From Desulfococcaceae bacterium (GTDB lineage Bacteria; Desulfobacterota; Desulfobacteria; Desulfobacterales; Desulfosalsimonadaceae): a DNA stretch of 64,000 nt. The notes beneath the pieces are model-generated. The model had not been told where the DNA came from and did not search any database. It saw only the letters and a program-made list of their open reading frames with translations. Position numbers and translations under genes: made by a program. Shown here piece after piece: positions 43,554 to 51,945 of this stretch (its first letter is position 1; every line of letters begins with the position of its first letter). Location: contig JAQYVU010000009.1 in assembly GCA_030145385.1 (NCBI GenBank), forward strand, positions 1 to 64,000, in the 5' to 3' direction.

Positions 43554-44732
43554 ATGACGGTTATTTGTGAAGAGTGCGGGAAAGTTTATCATATAGACCC
43601 TGATAAACTAGACCAGTATAAAGGTAAATCCGTCAGGGTCCGATGTGGTGAATGCGGGCATGTGACCCAGATCTCAAAATTGATTGAAGCGACGGAAGAA
43701 CCTGCTGATGATTTCGCAGCAGCTGATGTTCCCAGCATGCCTTCACTGGAACCCGATGTCGATGAAAGAGAAGAAGAACCCGCTGAACGTCCGGAAAGAA
43801 TCAGTGCCGGATCAACTGAAATTCGTTCCAGCGGCTGGCTCGGGTTAAGAGGAAAAATGATGATTCTCTTTCTCGTCCTTCCGATTCTCTTGATGGCAGC
43901 TTCCGGATATATTTCTCAACAGCAGTTAAACAAGCTGGCCAATGAAATTACCGAAGACAGTACCGCCCTTGTTTTGGAAGAAGGTAAAGAAAAATTGATG
44001 CAGAAAGCCAGGGATGTGGCGTTACAGGCTGAGATTTATTTGAGAAGCCATCCAGATCTGGTTCGAGAAGATTTTTTCTATGATCCTGAATTCAGCGGCA
44101 TTGCAGTACAGAGTGTCGGGCAGAGTGGCTATACAACTCTAATCCAGCAACCGGAGCCGGATAAAGGCCAGAATTGGACAATTTGGGCGCATCCTAATCC
44201 GAATATTATCGGAATTGATGATATTGACATGATTAGAAAAGCTCTTGGTCCTTACTTTGACCACTTTTTTAAAGCACTAACTGGTGCTCAGGGGATGAAA
44301 GAGTCTGAAGGCTTTTATCGCTGGAAGGATCCGGATGGGAAAATCAGGGAAAAATATATGGCAGTCGCCCCGATACAACTGGAAGGAAAGCCGTTTCTGA
44401 TGATGAGTACTGCATATATTGATGAGTTTACAAACAAAACAGAGACCCTAAAGAACAGGGCCAAAAAACTGGCTGACGACACCCGCAATATCAACTTTGG
44501 TATTCTGATTGGTGCTATTATATTGATCGGCTTAATTATTATTGTTTACGGTTACCGGCTGACCAGGAATATTCAGTATCTGACGGAAGCGGCTGACCGC
44601 ATCAGTGTCGGTGACCTTGAAGCTGAAATTGATGTTCATTCAAAAGATGAAATCGGCAGTCTTGCTGATGCGATTTCAAGAATGCAGGACAGTCTCAGAT
44701 TTTCGATTGAGCGGTTAAGACGAAGACGATAA
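43554..44732 (+). CDS. Zinc-ribbon / periplasmic sensor / HAMP membrane protein without output domain
   Basis: This 392-residue protein opens with an MJ0042-type zinc ribbon (CEECGKVYHIDP, VRCGECGHVTQ; residues 5-42) and a Glu/Pro linker. A transmembrane segment (about 98-120), a periplasmic sensor region of about 200 residues, a second transmembrane segment (about 315-335) and a HAMP domain (TEAADRISVGDLEAEIDVHS, ending ISRMQDSL) follow. It stops right after HAMP with no kinase, cyclase or chemotaxis domain, so it must signal through a partner. AGGAGGAG precedes the ATG. A terminator follows. Confidence 0.85.
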   Translation: MTVICEECGKVYHIDPDKLDQYKGKSVRVRCGECGHVTQISKLIEATEEPADDFAAADVPSMPSLEPDVDEREEEPAERPERISAGSTEIRSSGWLGLRGKMMILFLVLPILLMAASGYISQQQLNKLANEITEDSTALVLEEGKEKLMQKARDVALQAEIYLRSHPDLVREDFFYDPEFSGIAVQSVGQSGYTTLIQQPEPDKGQNWTIWAHPNPNIIGIDDIDMIRKALGPYFDHFFKALTGAQGMKESEGFYRWKDPDGKIREKYMAVAPIQLEGKPFLMMSTAYIDEFTNKTETLKNRAKKLADDTRNINFGILIGAIILIGLIIIVYGYRLTRNIQYLTEAADRISVGDLEAEIDVHSKDEIGSLADAISRMQDSLRFSIERLRRRR

Positions 44733-44752
44733 TTTTTAAAAAGATGTTACTC

Positions 44753-44801
44753 TAACAAAACAAGCAATGTGCTCAATAATGGCACATTGCTTGTTTTGTT
44801 A
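44753..44801 (+). terminator. Strong hairpin terminator inside the signalling cluster
   Basis: A perfect 20-base stem (TAACAAAACAAGCAATGTGC and its complement) surrounds a 9-base loop about 20 bases after the HAMP-protein stop. Its outer A/T pairs provide a U-rich 3' arm. It divides the cluster into at least two transcription units and may work in both directions. Confidence 0.8.
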
Positions 44802-44865
44802 TATAAGAATTAAATAATATTTCTCCGGTTTAGTTTTTCCGGTAGAAATTTTACAGGATGAAGCA

Positions 44866-45912
44866 ATGATTATAATACCGAGGGAGAAGCCTGCTGCTCA
44901 GGATTTAAACAGTTATTACCTTAAAATTGATAAGCTGCTTGAACATTACCAGGGCGCATTAGGTACCGGTGGAGTTTATTTTAAATCTCCGGTATCTGAA
45001 GGGGTTATATTTTTTGATGAGGACAACCTGCTCAACGGCTACTATAAAGGTAAAAAAGAAGAGTTTAAAGGTAGTGCCGCATTAAACAAAATTAAAGAAA
45101 CTGTTTCTAAAAACAATTATTCGGTTACAGTGTATTATATTTTACCAGAAAGAGTTTATTACTGGGCAAATCTTTCAAATGCCGAACAATTGTACAGTGA
45201 TTTGAGTTCAGAATTTACAGACCTTGAAGCCCTGATCAAAAAGATGGAAAATGAAAAAGTTACCGGTTATATTGATGTGAAATTAAATCAGAATTCCGGC
45301 GGTGGGCTGTTGTTTATATACAATGGTGAAGTGATTGGCGGGGCATCCGCCCAGGGCGATGGTGAACTGGATCGATCTGTTGAATATCGGGATGATTTGA
45401 TAAAAAGATCCCGGGAAGTTGGCGGAATTTTTAATGTTAAGAAAATCCAATTGTCAAAAATAACCACACTGGCTAAGCCTTCTGAAATAAAATCGGCCAA
45501 GCCGGTTTTAAAGTCATCCAAGCCCGCTCATCCCAATAAATCCACAGTACGACCGCAAAAGGACCCGCAGCGTGTATTGCGCATGCTTCAGGACCTTTTG
45601 GTCTTATTGGAAAAAGTGGTCAGGTCAAACAAGCGGATCAAGGTTGATTTTGAAACACTGCTGAACAAAGAGTTTGTTAATAAAGTGGATCAGTATGATT
45701 TTCTCGATCCATTTGCCGCTGAATTTCGATATTCGCATGGCAAAGTAACATTCAACGGAACCGCCAGTCAGAAAGAGCTTGTGGTTTCGATTGTTGAATG
45801 TGTTAAAGATATGACTGCAGGTCTTGGCATGACAGCGGTTTTCAGAAAATACCTGGCGACGTGGAAAAAAAAATACACTGATGAAATCATTGATTTTAAT
45901 ATAGAAATGTAG
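44866..45912 (+). CDS. Unknown protein with two-part structure in the GTPase/PATAN cluster
   Basis: This 348-residue cytoplasmic protein has an N-terminal part (about 1-200; GVYFKSPVSEGVIFFDEDNL, later SGGGLLFIYNGEVIGGASAQ) that resembles the PATAN/DUF4388-type fold in pattern. A Lys/Pro/Ser linker leads to a C-terminal helical domain (about 225-348; RVLRMLQDLLVLLEKVVRSN). No catalytic residues are recognised. It is the first gene after the terminator and is followed 62 bases later by a response regulator containing a PATAN domain, so it may share an interaction partner. Confidence 0.7.
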   Translation: MIIIPREKPAAQDLNSYYLKIDKLLEHYQGALGTGGVYFKSPVSEGVIFFDEDNLLNGYYKGKKEEFKGSAALNKIKETVSKNNYSVTVYYILPERVYYWANLSNAEQLYSDLSSEFTDLEALIKKMENEKVTGYIDVKLNQNSGGGLLFIYNGEVIGGASAQGDGELDRSVEYRDDLIKRSREVGGIFNVKKIQLSKITTLAKPSEIKSAKPVLKSSKPAHPNKSTVRPQKDPQRVLRMLQDLLVLLEKVVRSNKRIKVDFETLLNKEFVNKVDQYDFLDPFAAEFRYSHGKVTFNGTASQKELVVSIVECVKDMTAGLGMTAVFRKYLATWKKKYTDEIIDFNIEM

Positions 45913-45974
45913 CACACTTATAAGTGACCAGATGATTCCATGTATCATCTTTTGTAGAATAAAAGGAATAGAAA

Positions 45975-47108
45975 ATGAGACCCAATGTTTTAATCGTTGA
46001 TGATGACCAGGCATTTCTACGCTTGATTCAGAAAGATCTAGAGGGATTTTCAGAGACATTTAATGTATTAACAGCCGATTCTGGAAATTCAGCTTTAGAT
46101 TTACTCAAAAAGACATATGTGTCATTTGTTGTTTCTGATTTACGAATGCCGGGAATGGACGGTTTTGAGCTGCTATCAGGTATTTTGAAGAAATTTCCGG
46201 ATATTCCAGTGTATATGATGACCTCTTATGATAAACCGAAGACTAAAGATGTGGTAATCAAGAGTGGCGCCACCGGTTATTTGAAAAAACCGTTTACCGC
46301 CATTGAATTGTTTGGTGAAATAACAAAAACTTTAAATAAAAAAGCGGAAGGCGGAAGCCTTCACAATGTCACCCTGGAAACATTTTTGCAGCTCATTGAA
46401 ATGGAACAGCAGACAAGCACGTTGCGGATAGTTGATAAAAAAGGGAATCGGGGCGGCGTCCTGTTTTTCAGAAACGGTGAACTGATGAATGCCCGGGTGG
46501 GCGAAAACCAGGGCAAAGATGCGGCCTATGAAATTTTATCCTGGTCCAATGTTTCATTGTCAATTGAACATGACTGTGTATTTCAGGAAAAGATTATCCG
46601 GGGAGATCTCCAAGCCATTTTATTGGATGCCATGCGCGTGAAAGATGAGCTGGCCGAAGAAATTGAAATGGAAGAAGAGGCCGCTAATAGCGAAATCCTT
46701 TTGGATTCACCGATTCAGGAAAAAAAGCCGGAATCGGCAGTCGCGAACCCCAAACCGACTGCCCGTGAAATTCCGACTAAGAAGCCTGAAATCGCTGCAA
46801 AGGTCCGCCCGGTAAAAAAAGACGTTGAAGTGACAAAACTTTCTCCGATTGATACGATTCGCATGAAAATTAAAAATTCTATCGGCAGCCGAGACGGGGT
46901 TCTGGATATCTATCATGACCCGAATTGGGATGCTTTGATAGATCAAGGTTTAAATATTGGAAATGCCTTTAATTGCGGTTGTTTAAATGTATTATACGCC
47001 AACCGGGAGACGAATGACCAGTTTATTATTGTCCCGGGAGAAGAAACAACAGTGATATCAATTTCATCGAACTCCCCCTGGGATCGCATTCTTGAGGTTC
47101 TGGGATAG
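45975..47108 (+). CDS. Response regulator with PATAN (DUF4388) domain
   Basis: This 377-residue protein has an N-terminal receiver (about 1-118): acidic pocket VDDDQAF, phospho-acceptor Asp in VVSDLRMPGMDG, Thr in MMTSYD and Lys in YLKKPF. A PATAN/DUF4388 domain follows (about 130-225; TLETFLQLIEMEQQTSTLRI, GVLFFRNGELMNARVG). After a charged linker a C-terminal alpha/beta domain (about 285-377) ends the protein. PATAN response regulators in other bacteria control pilus function and phototaxis. No cognate kinase is encoded nearby; AAAAGGAAT precedes the ATG. Confidence 0.88.
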   Translation: MRPNVLIVDDDQAFLRLIQKDLEGFSETFNVLTADSGNSALDLLKKTYVSFVVSDLRMPGMDGFELLSGILKKFPDIPVYMMTSYDKPKTKDVVIKSGATGYLKKPFTAIELFGEITKTLNKKAEGGSLHNVTLETFLQLIEMEQQTSTLRIVDKKGNRGGVLFFRNGELMNARVGENQGKDAAYEILSWSNVSLSIEHDCVFQEKIIRGDLQAILLDAMRVKDELAEEIEMEEEAANSEILLDSPIQEKKPESAVANPKPTAREIPTKKPEIAAKVRPVKKDVEVTKLSPIDTIRMKIKNSIGSRDGVLDIYHDPNWDALIDQGLNIGNAFNCGCLNVLYANRETNDQFIIVPGEETTVISISSNSPWDRILEVLG

Positions 47109-47169
47109 AAACTATATAATTAATTTTTACATATGACCATTAATATGAAAGATCTGCTCGGATAATGTT

Positions 47170-47538
47170 ATGAAAGATATATTCAAAGATGTGATGGGAA
47201 TAGAAGGCGTTCACGGGCTCATGGTTGTCTCGACTGAGGGTAGCGTGATGCTGAGTAAGTTTTCTCCTGATTTCAGAGAAGAGGAGGAAAAACTTTCTCA
47301 GATTAATTGGGAGCCGTTTACCATTGAGATGAGCAGTATTAAAGATGCTGAGTTAATTTATGACAGCGCGCGGTTTTATATTAAAAAAAGCGAGACTGGA
47401 TTTCTGATTGTTATTATCGGTGATAATGCTCCTATTTCATTAGTAAGGCTTAATTGTGAAATTTTGCTTCCATTGCTGACAAAAATACAGCCGGCCAGTA
47501 AACGAATCGGTAAAATCCTGAGAAAAAAGATATTTTAA
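47170..47538 (+). CDS. Small roadblock/LC7-like protein
   Basis: This 122-residue protein has the sequence rhythm of a roadblock/LC7 domain: MGIEGVHGLMVVSTEGSVML, then SARFYIKKSETGFLIVIIGD and LVRLNCEILLPLLTKIQ. It is the second such protein in the cluster after the one at 40998-41390 and could form a heterodimer with it or provide a second GTPase regulator. Similarity is weaker than for the first copy, so the call is moderate. Confidence 0.72.
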   Translation: MKDIFKDVMGIEGVHGLMVVSTEGSVMLSKFSPDFREEEEKLSQINWEPFTIEMSSIKDAELIYDSARFYIKKSETGFLIVIIGDNAPISLVRLNCEILLPLLTKIQPASKRIGKILRKKIF

Positions 47539-47731
47539 AGATATTTTTGAATTAAAAATTGTATCTTAACGTTTATTTTTCCGCTCATTAATCTGTTTAT
47601 GTATTAAATCAATCTCGTGTGACATGCATAACGGTTTCTTAATAGTTTCTCTTAATATTTTTACTCCATAAAAAAAACAGCTGGCTTTACATGTAAGTTA
47701 AAAACAAAAAGACTGGCCAGGAGTCGCAATC

Positions 47732-50119
47732 ATGGAAAGTGTGCAAACGAAAGCTGAAGATTGTCAAGCGAAAATTAAATCGGCAGAAGCCTATGAAAAG
47801 CATGGGCTTTATGATGAAGCCCTAGAATTGTATAAAGATATTTTAGCCGAGGATGCTGATCTGGCTGAAGAAGTTATCCAAAAAATTAAATTCAAAGTTA
47901 ACGAACTCGGTAAGGAGATTGAAGACAAAGACAATCAAACCCCGTATAACCTGTCAACCGAAGAGGTGTCTCACATAAAAACCGGGCTTTCAATTGGGGA
48001 AAGCGGTCCTGAGATCTGTGACAGCGCAACCGCTTTTAAGGAGCTCGGATTATACAAGGAAGCAGTTTCAGAATATAAAAAATTATTTCAGACAGATTAT
48101 TTATTCGATGATTTTTTTGCGGATTTTCTGGAATGTAACCTGGCCGTTAACAGCCCTTCGGATGTCGTTCAGGAAGTAGAAACGATTCTTAAAGAAAATA
48201 ACCTGGATAATAAGACCCGGGCCTCGATTTATTTTATGCTGGGTGTTGAGCTGGATAAACGCCACTATAAGGAACTGGCCATCAGGTGTTATGAGTCAGT
48301 TCAAAAAATCGATCCGATTTATCCTAAAATTAAAGAAAAAATTGAGTCTGTTCAGCCGGATAAACGGTTTGACTCACGGTATGATTATCTGTTGCGCAAC
48401 AAAATTGTGGATACGGACCAGCTTCAGAAAGCCTTGGGCTTGTCCAAAAAATTGAAAAAAAGTGTTGAAGCTGTTTTGATGGAACAGTTTAAAACCTCTA
48501 AAGAGGATATCGGAAAGTCTCTGTCTGCCTATTATAACTGCCCGTTTAAAACATTTGATCCCAAAATGGAAGTTCCTTATGAACTGATCAGCAATTTAAA
48601 AAAACCTTTTTTGGTTCAGGATGTATGGGTGCCGCTCCATTGGGAAATCGATCATATTGAGATTTTGATCGATGATCCAAAGGATCTTAGCAAACTTGAT
48701 CATGCCAAAGCACTTTTTAATACCAACAAGTTTGTATTTTCCGTTGGTATGAAAGAAGATATCGTTGAAACCATAAATCATTTCTTTGCACAGGGCAAGA
48801 CGCACAAGACAGAAGTGAGCCCTGGAGCTTCATCTGATGAATTTGATCAAATGCCGGATATCGCATTTGAGGAGGTCGATGATGAGGACGATGACCTTGA
48901 TGAATCAGTTAACGAAGCCTCCGGAAAAGTCGTTCAGCTGGTGGATCAGATATTAATTACCGCGTATCGTAAAGACGCATCTGATATACATATAGAACCG
49001 TCTACCATCGCAAAACGGACAAAAGTACGTTTCAGGATTGACGGGGTCTGCCAGGATTTTCTTGAAGTCCCGAATTCCTTTGCAACAGCGATTTTATCCA
49101 GAATTAAAATCATGTCAAACCTTGATATCGCAGAAAAGCGATTGCCCCAGGATGGGAAAATCAAGTTTAAACGAAAAGGTATTCCTCCCTTTGAGTTGCG
49201 GGTCGCGACTTTGCCCACCGCCGACAGTCAGGAAGACGTTGTTATGAGAATTCTGGCAACCAGCGGCGCAATGAAACTGGCAGATTTGACCCTGACTGAA
49301 AGGAATATGGAAGTTCTACTAAAAGCGATTGCCAAGCCCTATGGTCTGGTTCTTGTTGTCGGTCCCACCGGATCCGGTAAAACAACAACCCTTCATTCAG
49401 CACTGCACCATATTAACACGCCGGAACGTAAAATCTGGACGGCTGAAGATCCTGTTGAAATCTCTCAGCTCGGGTTGCGGCAGGTTGAGGTGAAGAATAA
49501 GATCGGCCTGGATTTTTCAAGAATTATGCGTGCCTTTTTAAGGGCTGACCCTGATGTGATTATGGTTGGTGAGATGCGTGACTATGAAACAGCATCTATC
49601 GGCGTCGAAGCCTCGTTGACCGGCCATCTGGTTTTCTCAACACTTCATACCAACAGCGCCCCGGAAACGGTGACCCGTCTTTTAGATATGGGGCTGAATC
49701 CATTAAATTTTTCCGATGCTTTTCTTGCCGTATTGGCGCAACGCCTGCTGCGCCGATTGTGCAAGAACTGTCGGAAAGCTTATTCTCCGAGCCAGGAAGA
49801 GTTTGAAGATATTGTTAACGATTACGGAGAAGAAGATTTTATAAAGACCGGGATAAAATTATCCCCGGACCTCAAGCTGTATGCGCCGGTCGGATGTGAT
49901 CAGTGTAATGGTACCGGATATAAGGGCCGATTGGGAATTCATGAGCTCATGGAGGGAACGGCGGACATCAAACGAATGATTAAAAAACAGGCCAGTGCGG
50001 AAGATTTATTTATCAAAGCAAACGAACAAGGTATGACAACCCTCATGCAGGACGGAATCCTGAAAGTGTTTGACGGGCTTTCTGATATGGATGAGGTCCG
50101 TAGGGTGTGTATCAGTTAG
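47732..50119 (+). CDS. PilB/GspE-type secretion ATPase with N-terminal TPR extension
   Basis: This 795-residue ATPase has an N-terminal extension (about 10-200) of TPR-like helices (YDEALELYKDILAEDADLAE). A degenerate MshEN/T2SSE_N region (about 215-360) lacks the usual RLG...G c-di-GMP motif. The ATPase has Walker A GPTGSGKTTT (about residue 545), Asp box and Walker B DPDVIMVGEMRD, and a zinc tetracysteine CKNCRK...CDQCNGTGYKG. Such motors power pilus extension or type II secretion. No pilC, pilin or secretin gene is nearby, so partners must lie elsewhere. Confidence 0.92.
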   Translation: MESVQTKAEDCQAKIKSAEAYEKHGLYDEALELYKDILAEDADLAEEVIQKIKFKVNELGKEIEDKDNQTPYNLSTEEVSHIKTGLSIGESGPEICDSATAFKELGLYKEAVSEYKKLFQTDYLFDDFFADFLECNLAVNSPSDVVQEVETILKENNLDNKTRASIYFMLGVELDKRHYKELAIRCYESVQKIDPIYPKIKEKIESVQPDKRFDSRYDYLLRNKIVDTDQLQKALGLSKKLKKSVEAVLMEQFKTSKEDIGKSLSAYYNCPFKTFDPKMEVPYELISNLKKPFLVQDVWVPLHWEIDHIEILIDDPKDLSKLDHAKALFNTNKFVFSVGMKEDIVETINHFFAQGKTHKTEVSPGASSDEFDQMPDIAFEEVDDEDDDLDESVNEASGKVVQLVDQILITAYRKDASDIHIEPSTIAKRTKVRFRIDGVCQDFLEVPNSFATAILSRIKIMSNLDIAEKRLPQDGKIKFKRKGIPPFELRVATLPTADSQEDVVMRILATSGAMKLADLTLTERNMEVLLKAIAKPYGLVLVVGPTGSGKTTTLHSALHHINTPERKIWTAEDPVEISQLGLRQVEVKNKIGLDFSRIMRAFLRADPDVIMVGEMRDYETASIGVEASLTGHLVFSTLHTNSAPETVTRLLDMGLNPLNFSDAFLAVLAQRLLRRLCKNCRKAYSPSQEEFEDIVNDYGEEDFIKTGIKLSPDLKLYAPVGCDQCNGTGYKGRLGIHELMEGTADIKRMIKKQASAEDLFIKANEQGMTTLMQDGILKVFDGLSDMDEVRRVCIS

Positions 50120-50275
50120 ATATATAATTTATGTATTTTTGTTCGTAGCCTGGAGAAATAAAAAAAACATTTGCTGGATTTATTGGCGGATTGATCAATA
50201 AGTTATTCCTGTTGGATTAAAATCAGAAGATGAAGTAACGGATAGAATTAATTCAGGAGCTGTAAAATATATCAA

Positions 50276-50713
50276 ATGGATCTCACCTTTAAACACCTTC
50301 TTAAATTTTTTAATCGGTCTTCCGGGCAAGAACAAGCAGCCCCGTTAGATGGGAATCCGTATAAAAGATCCTTTAATCGCTTTTCCATCGAATTTGAAGT
50401 TATAGCTTCTGTTATTGGCAGTGAGGAACATCAAGACAGCGAAAGAAGTGAGCTGCATGATGTGTCCGGCGGGGGAGCCATGTTTATCTCACGATTACCG
50501 GAAAGATATTATCCGGGGCAGCTTTTAAAACTGGATATTTTTTTAGCCGGTACGGAAGATGTCCGCGCCTGCATTAAAACCGAGGCATCGGTAGTCCGTA
50601 TTCATCAAATTGAGACAAATGGCCAGGAAGAATCAGGTGTTAAAACAGGCATTGCTGTATCATTTCACAAACCTTTTGAATTTGAAAGAATTGATAGTTC
50701 TTTATTCCGGTAA
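50276..50713 (+). CDS. PilZ-domain protein
   Basis: This 145-residue protein has the PilZ pattern: KRSFNRFSIEFEVIASVIG (a variant of the RxxxR motif), then HDVSGGGAMFIS (D/NxSxxG motif, a c-di-GMP-binding element), LDIFLAGTEDVRACIKTEAS and VVRIHQ. PilZ proteins bind cyclic di-GMP and regulate motility or secretion. The first motif lacks a clean RxxxR, so ligand binding is probable but not certain. It lies between the secretion ATPase and a nucleotide cyclase. Confidence 0.85.
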   Translation: MDLTFKHLLKFFNRSSGQEQAAPLDGNPYKRSFNRFSIEFEVIASVIGSEEHQDSERSELHDVSGGGAMFISRLPERYYPGQLLKLDIFLAGTEDVRACIKTEASVVRIHQIETNGQEESGVKTGIAVSFHKPFEFERIDSSLFR

Positions 50714-50719
50714 ATTACC

Positions 50720-51796
50720 ATGAAACAGACTTATCGTCGTGATTACAATTCTGTTGGGGGTAAGATGCTGGCGGCCCTGGCGTTGATGGCTGTCATTCCT
50801 TATCTTCTGCTTTTTTATTTGTATGTAATCGGTAAAATTTCGATTTCCGAGACATTCATTCTGTATCTTCCCATCATTCTAATGTCAACGCTTACCGGTT
50901 ATTCCCTGATTCGAAGATCTGCAGACAACGTTTTTTATTTGAGCAGGGAAACCCGGCTGGCTGAAAATGGCGATAAAACTGAACCGATTCAGATTCAGGC
51001 GGACCGGGAGTTAAATGAAATCGCGACCCATTTTAATTCTCTTATTGGCAGGCTGGATAAGATGAAACGCAAAAACCAGGAGCAGGCTACCCAGTTGATG
51101 GTGTATTCCCGGGACCTGGCTTTATCTTATCAGAAAACAAAACAGGAAGAAGAACTCAGAAACCGTTTGAGCCGCTATGTGGGTAATAATCTGGTTGAAA
51201 AACTGATTGACTTAAAAGGCGGCGGGCTGGTTGATACCGAAAGGCGCCAGGTTACCGTTCTGTTTGCAGATATCCGTTCTTTTACCACAATTGCCGAACG
51301 CATGACTGCCGAAGATGTGGTTTTGATGCTGAATCAATACTTTAGCGTAATGGTCGATATTGTTTTCAAAAATAACGGATTGCTGGATAAATTTGTCGGT
51401 GACCAGATGATCGCCGTTTTCGGACTCGTGGATGCGTCGGGGAATGCGGCTGAAAATGCTATTCGAACCGCCATTGAGATGCAGGAAGCCACTGAAGAAA
51501 TGATGAAAAAAAGACTCCAGACCAACCATGAGCTTTTTGAAGTCGGTATTGGTGTTAATACCGGCAATGCGATTATTGGAAATATCGGGTCGTCAAACAG
51601 GATGGATTATACGGTTATCGGGGATTGTGTTAATGTGGCCGCGCGATTTGAGGAAATGGCGATTGGCGGCGAGATTATCATCGGGGAGCAGACATTTCTT
51701 GAAAATCCTGGCGAATTCAACATCGAAAGCAGGGGTGAGGTTTATGTAAAGAATAAAATGGAGCCGGTCATCTGCTATAATGTCATAAGGGATTAA
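50720..51796 (+). CDS. Membrane class III adenylate cyclase
   Basis: This 358-residue protein has two N-terminal transmembrane segments (about 15-37 and 45-62). A HAMP-like/coiled-coil stretch follows (DRELNEIATHFNSLIGRLDK), then the catalytic domain (about 160-358). Metal-binding Asp in LFADIRSF, the second Asp in KFVGDQMIAVFG, adenine-specifying Lys (LDKF) and Asp (RMDYTVIGD), and VNVAARFE all appear intact. It probably makes cAMP and lacks a large periplasmic domain. It starts 6 bases after the PilZ gene, which implies one operon linking cAMP with c-di-GMP signalling. Confidence 0.92.
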   Translation: MKQTYRRDYNSVGGKMLAALALMAVIPYLLLFYLYVIGKISISETFILYLPIILMSTLTGYSLIRRSADNVFYLSRETRLAENGDKTEPIQIQADRELNEIATHFNSLIGRLDKMKRKNQEQATQLMVYSRDLALSYQKTKQEEELRNRLSRYVGNNLVEKLIDLKGGGLVDTERRQVTVLFADIRSFTTIAERMTAEDVVLMLNQYFSVMVDIVFKNNGLLDKFVGDQMIAVFGLVDASGNAAENAIRTAIEMQEATEEMMKKRLQTNHELFEVGIGVNTGNAIIGNIGSSNRMDYTVIGDCVNVAARFEEMAIGGEIIIGEQTFLENPGEFNIESRGEVYVKNKMEPVICYNVIRD

Positions 51797-51799
51797 CCC

Positions 51800-51903
51800 G
51801 CACAAGCCCGATCCTTCCATCTGCTGCGTTATAAGTGTTTCGCGGTATAGCGTGCTACAGGTTCTCACCTTTTATGCCTTGCATATGGATGAATCCGGAC
51901 TGT
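51800..51903. repeat. Palindromic intergenic element C (REP/MITE-like)
   Basis: Between convergent genes lies an imperfect palindrome: CACAAGCCCGATCCTTCCAT on the left against the complement of ATGGATGAATCCGGACTGTG on the right. The core contains CTGCTGCGTTATAAGTGTTT, GCGGTATAGCGTGCTACAGG and TTCTCACC. It shares its layout with elements A and B. It may also act as a bidirectional terminator. Confidence 0.6.
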
Positions 51904-51945
51904 GAAAAATGAGGTTGATTTTTGCATCAATGTGTTAAGCCGGTT

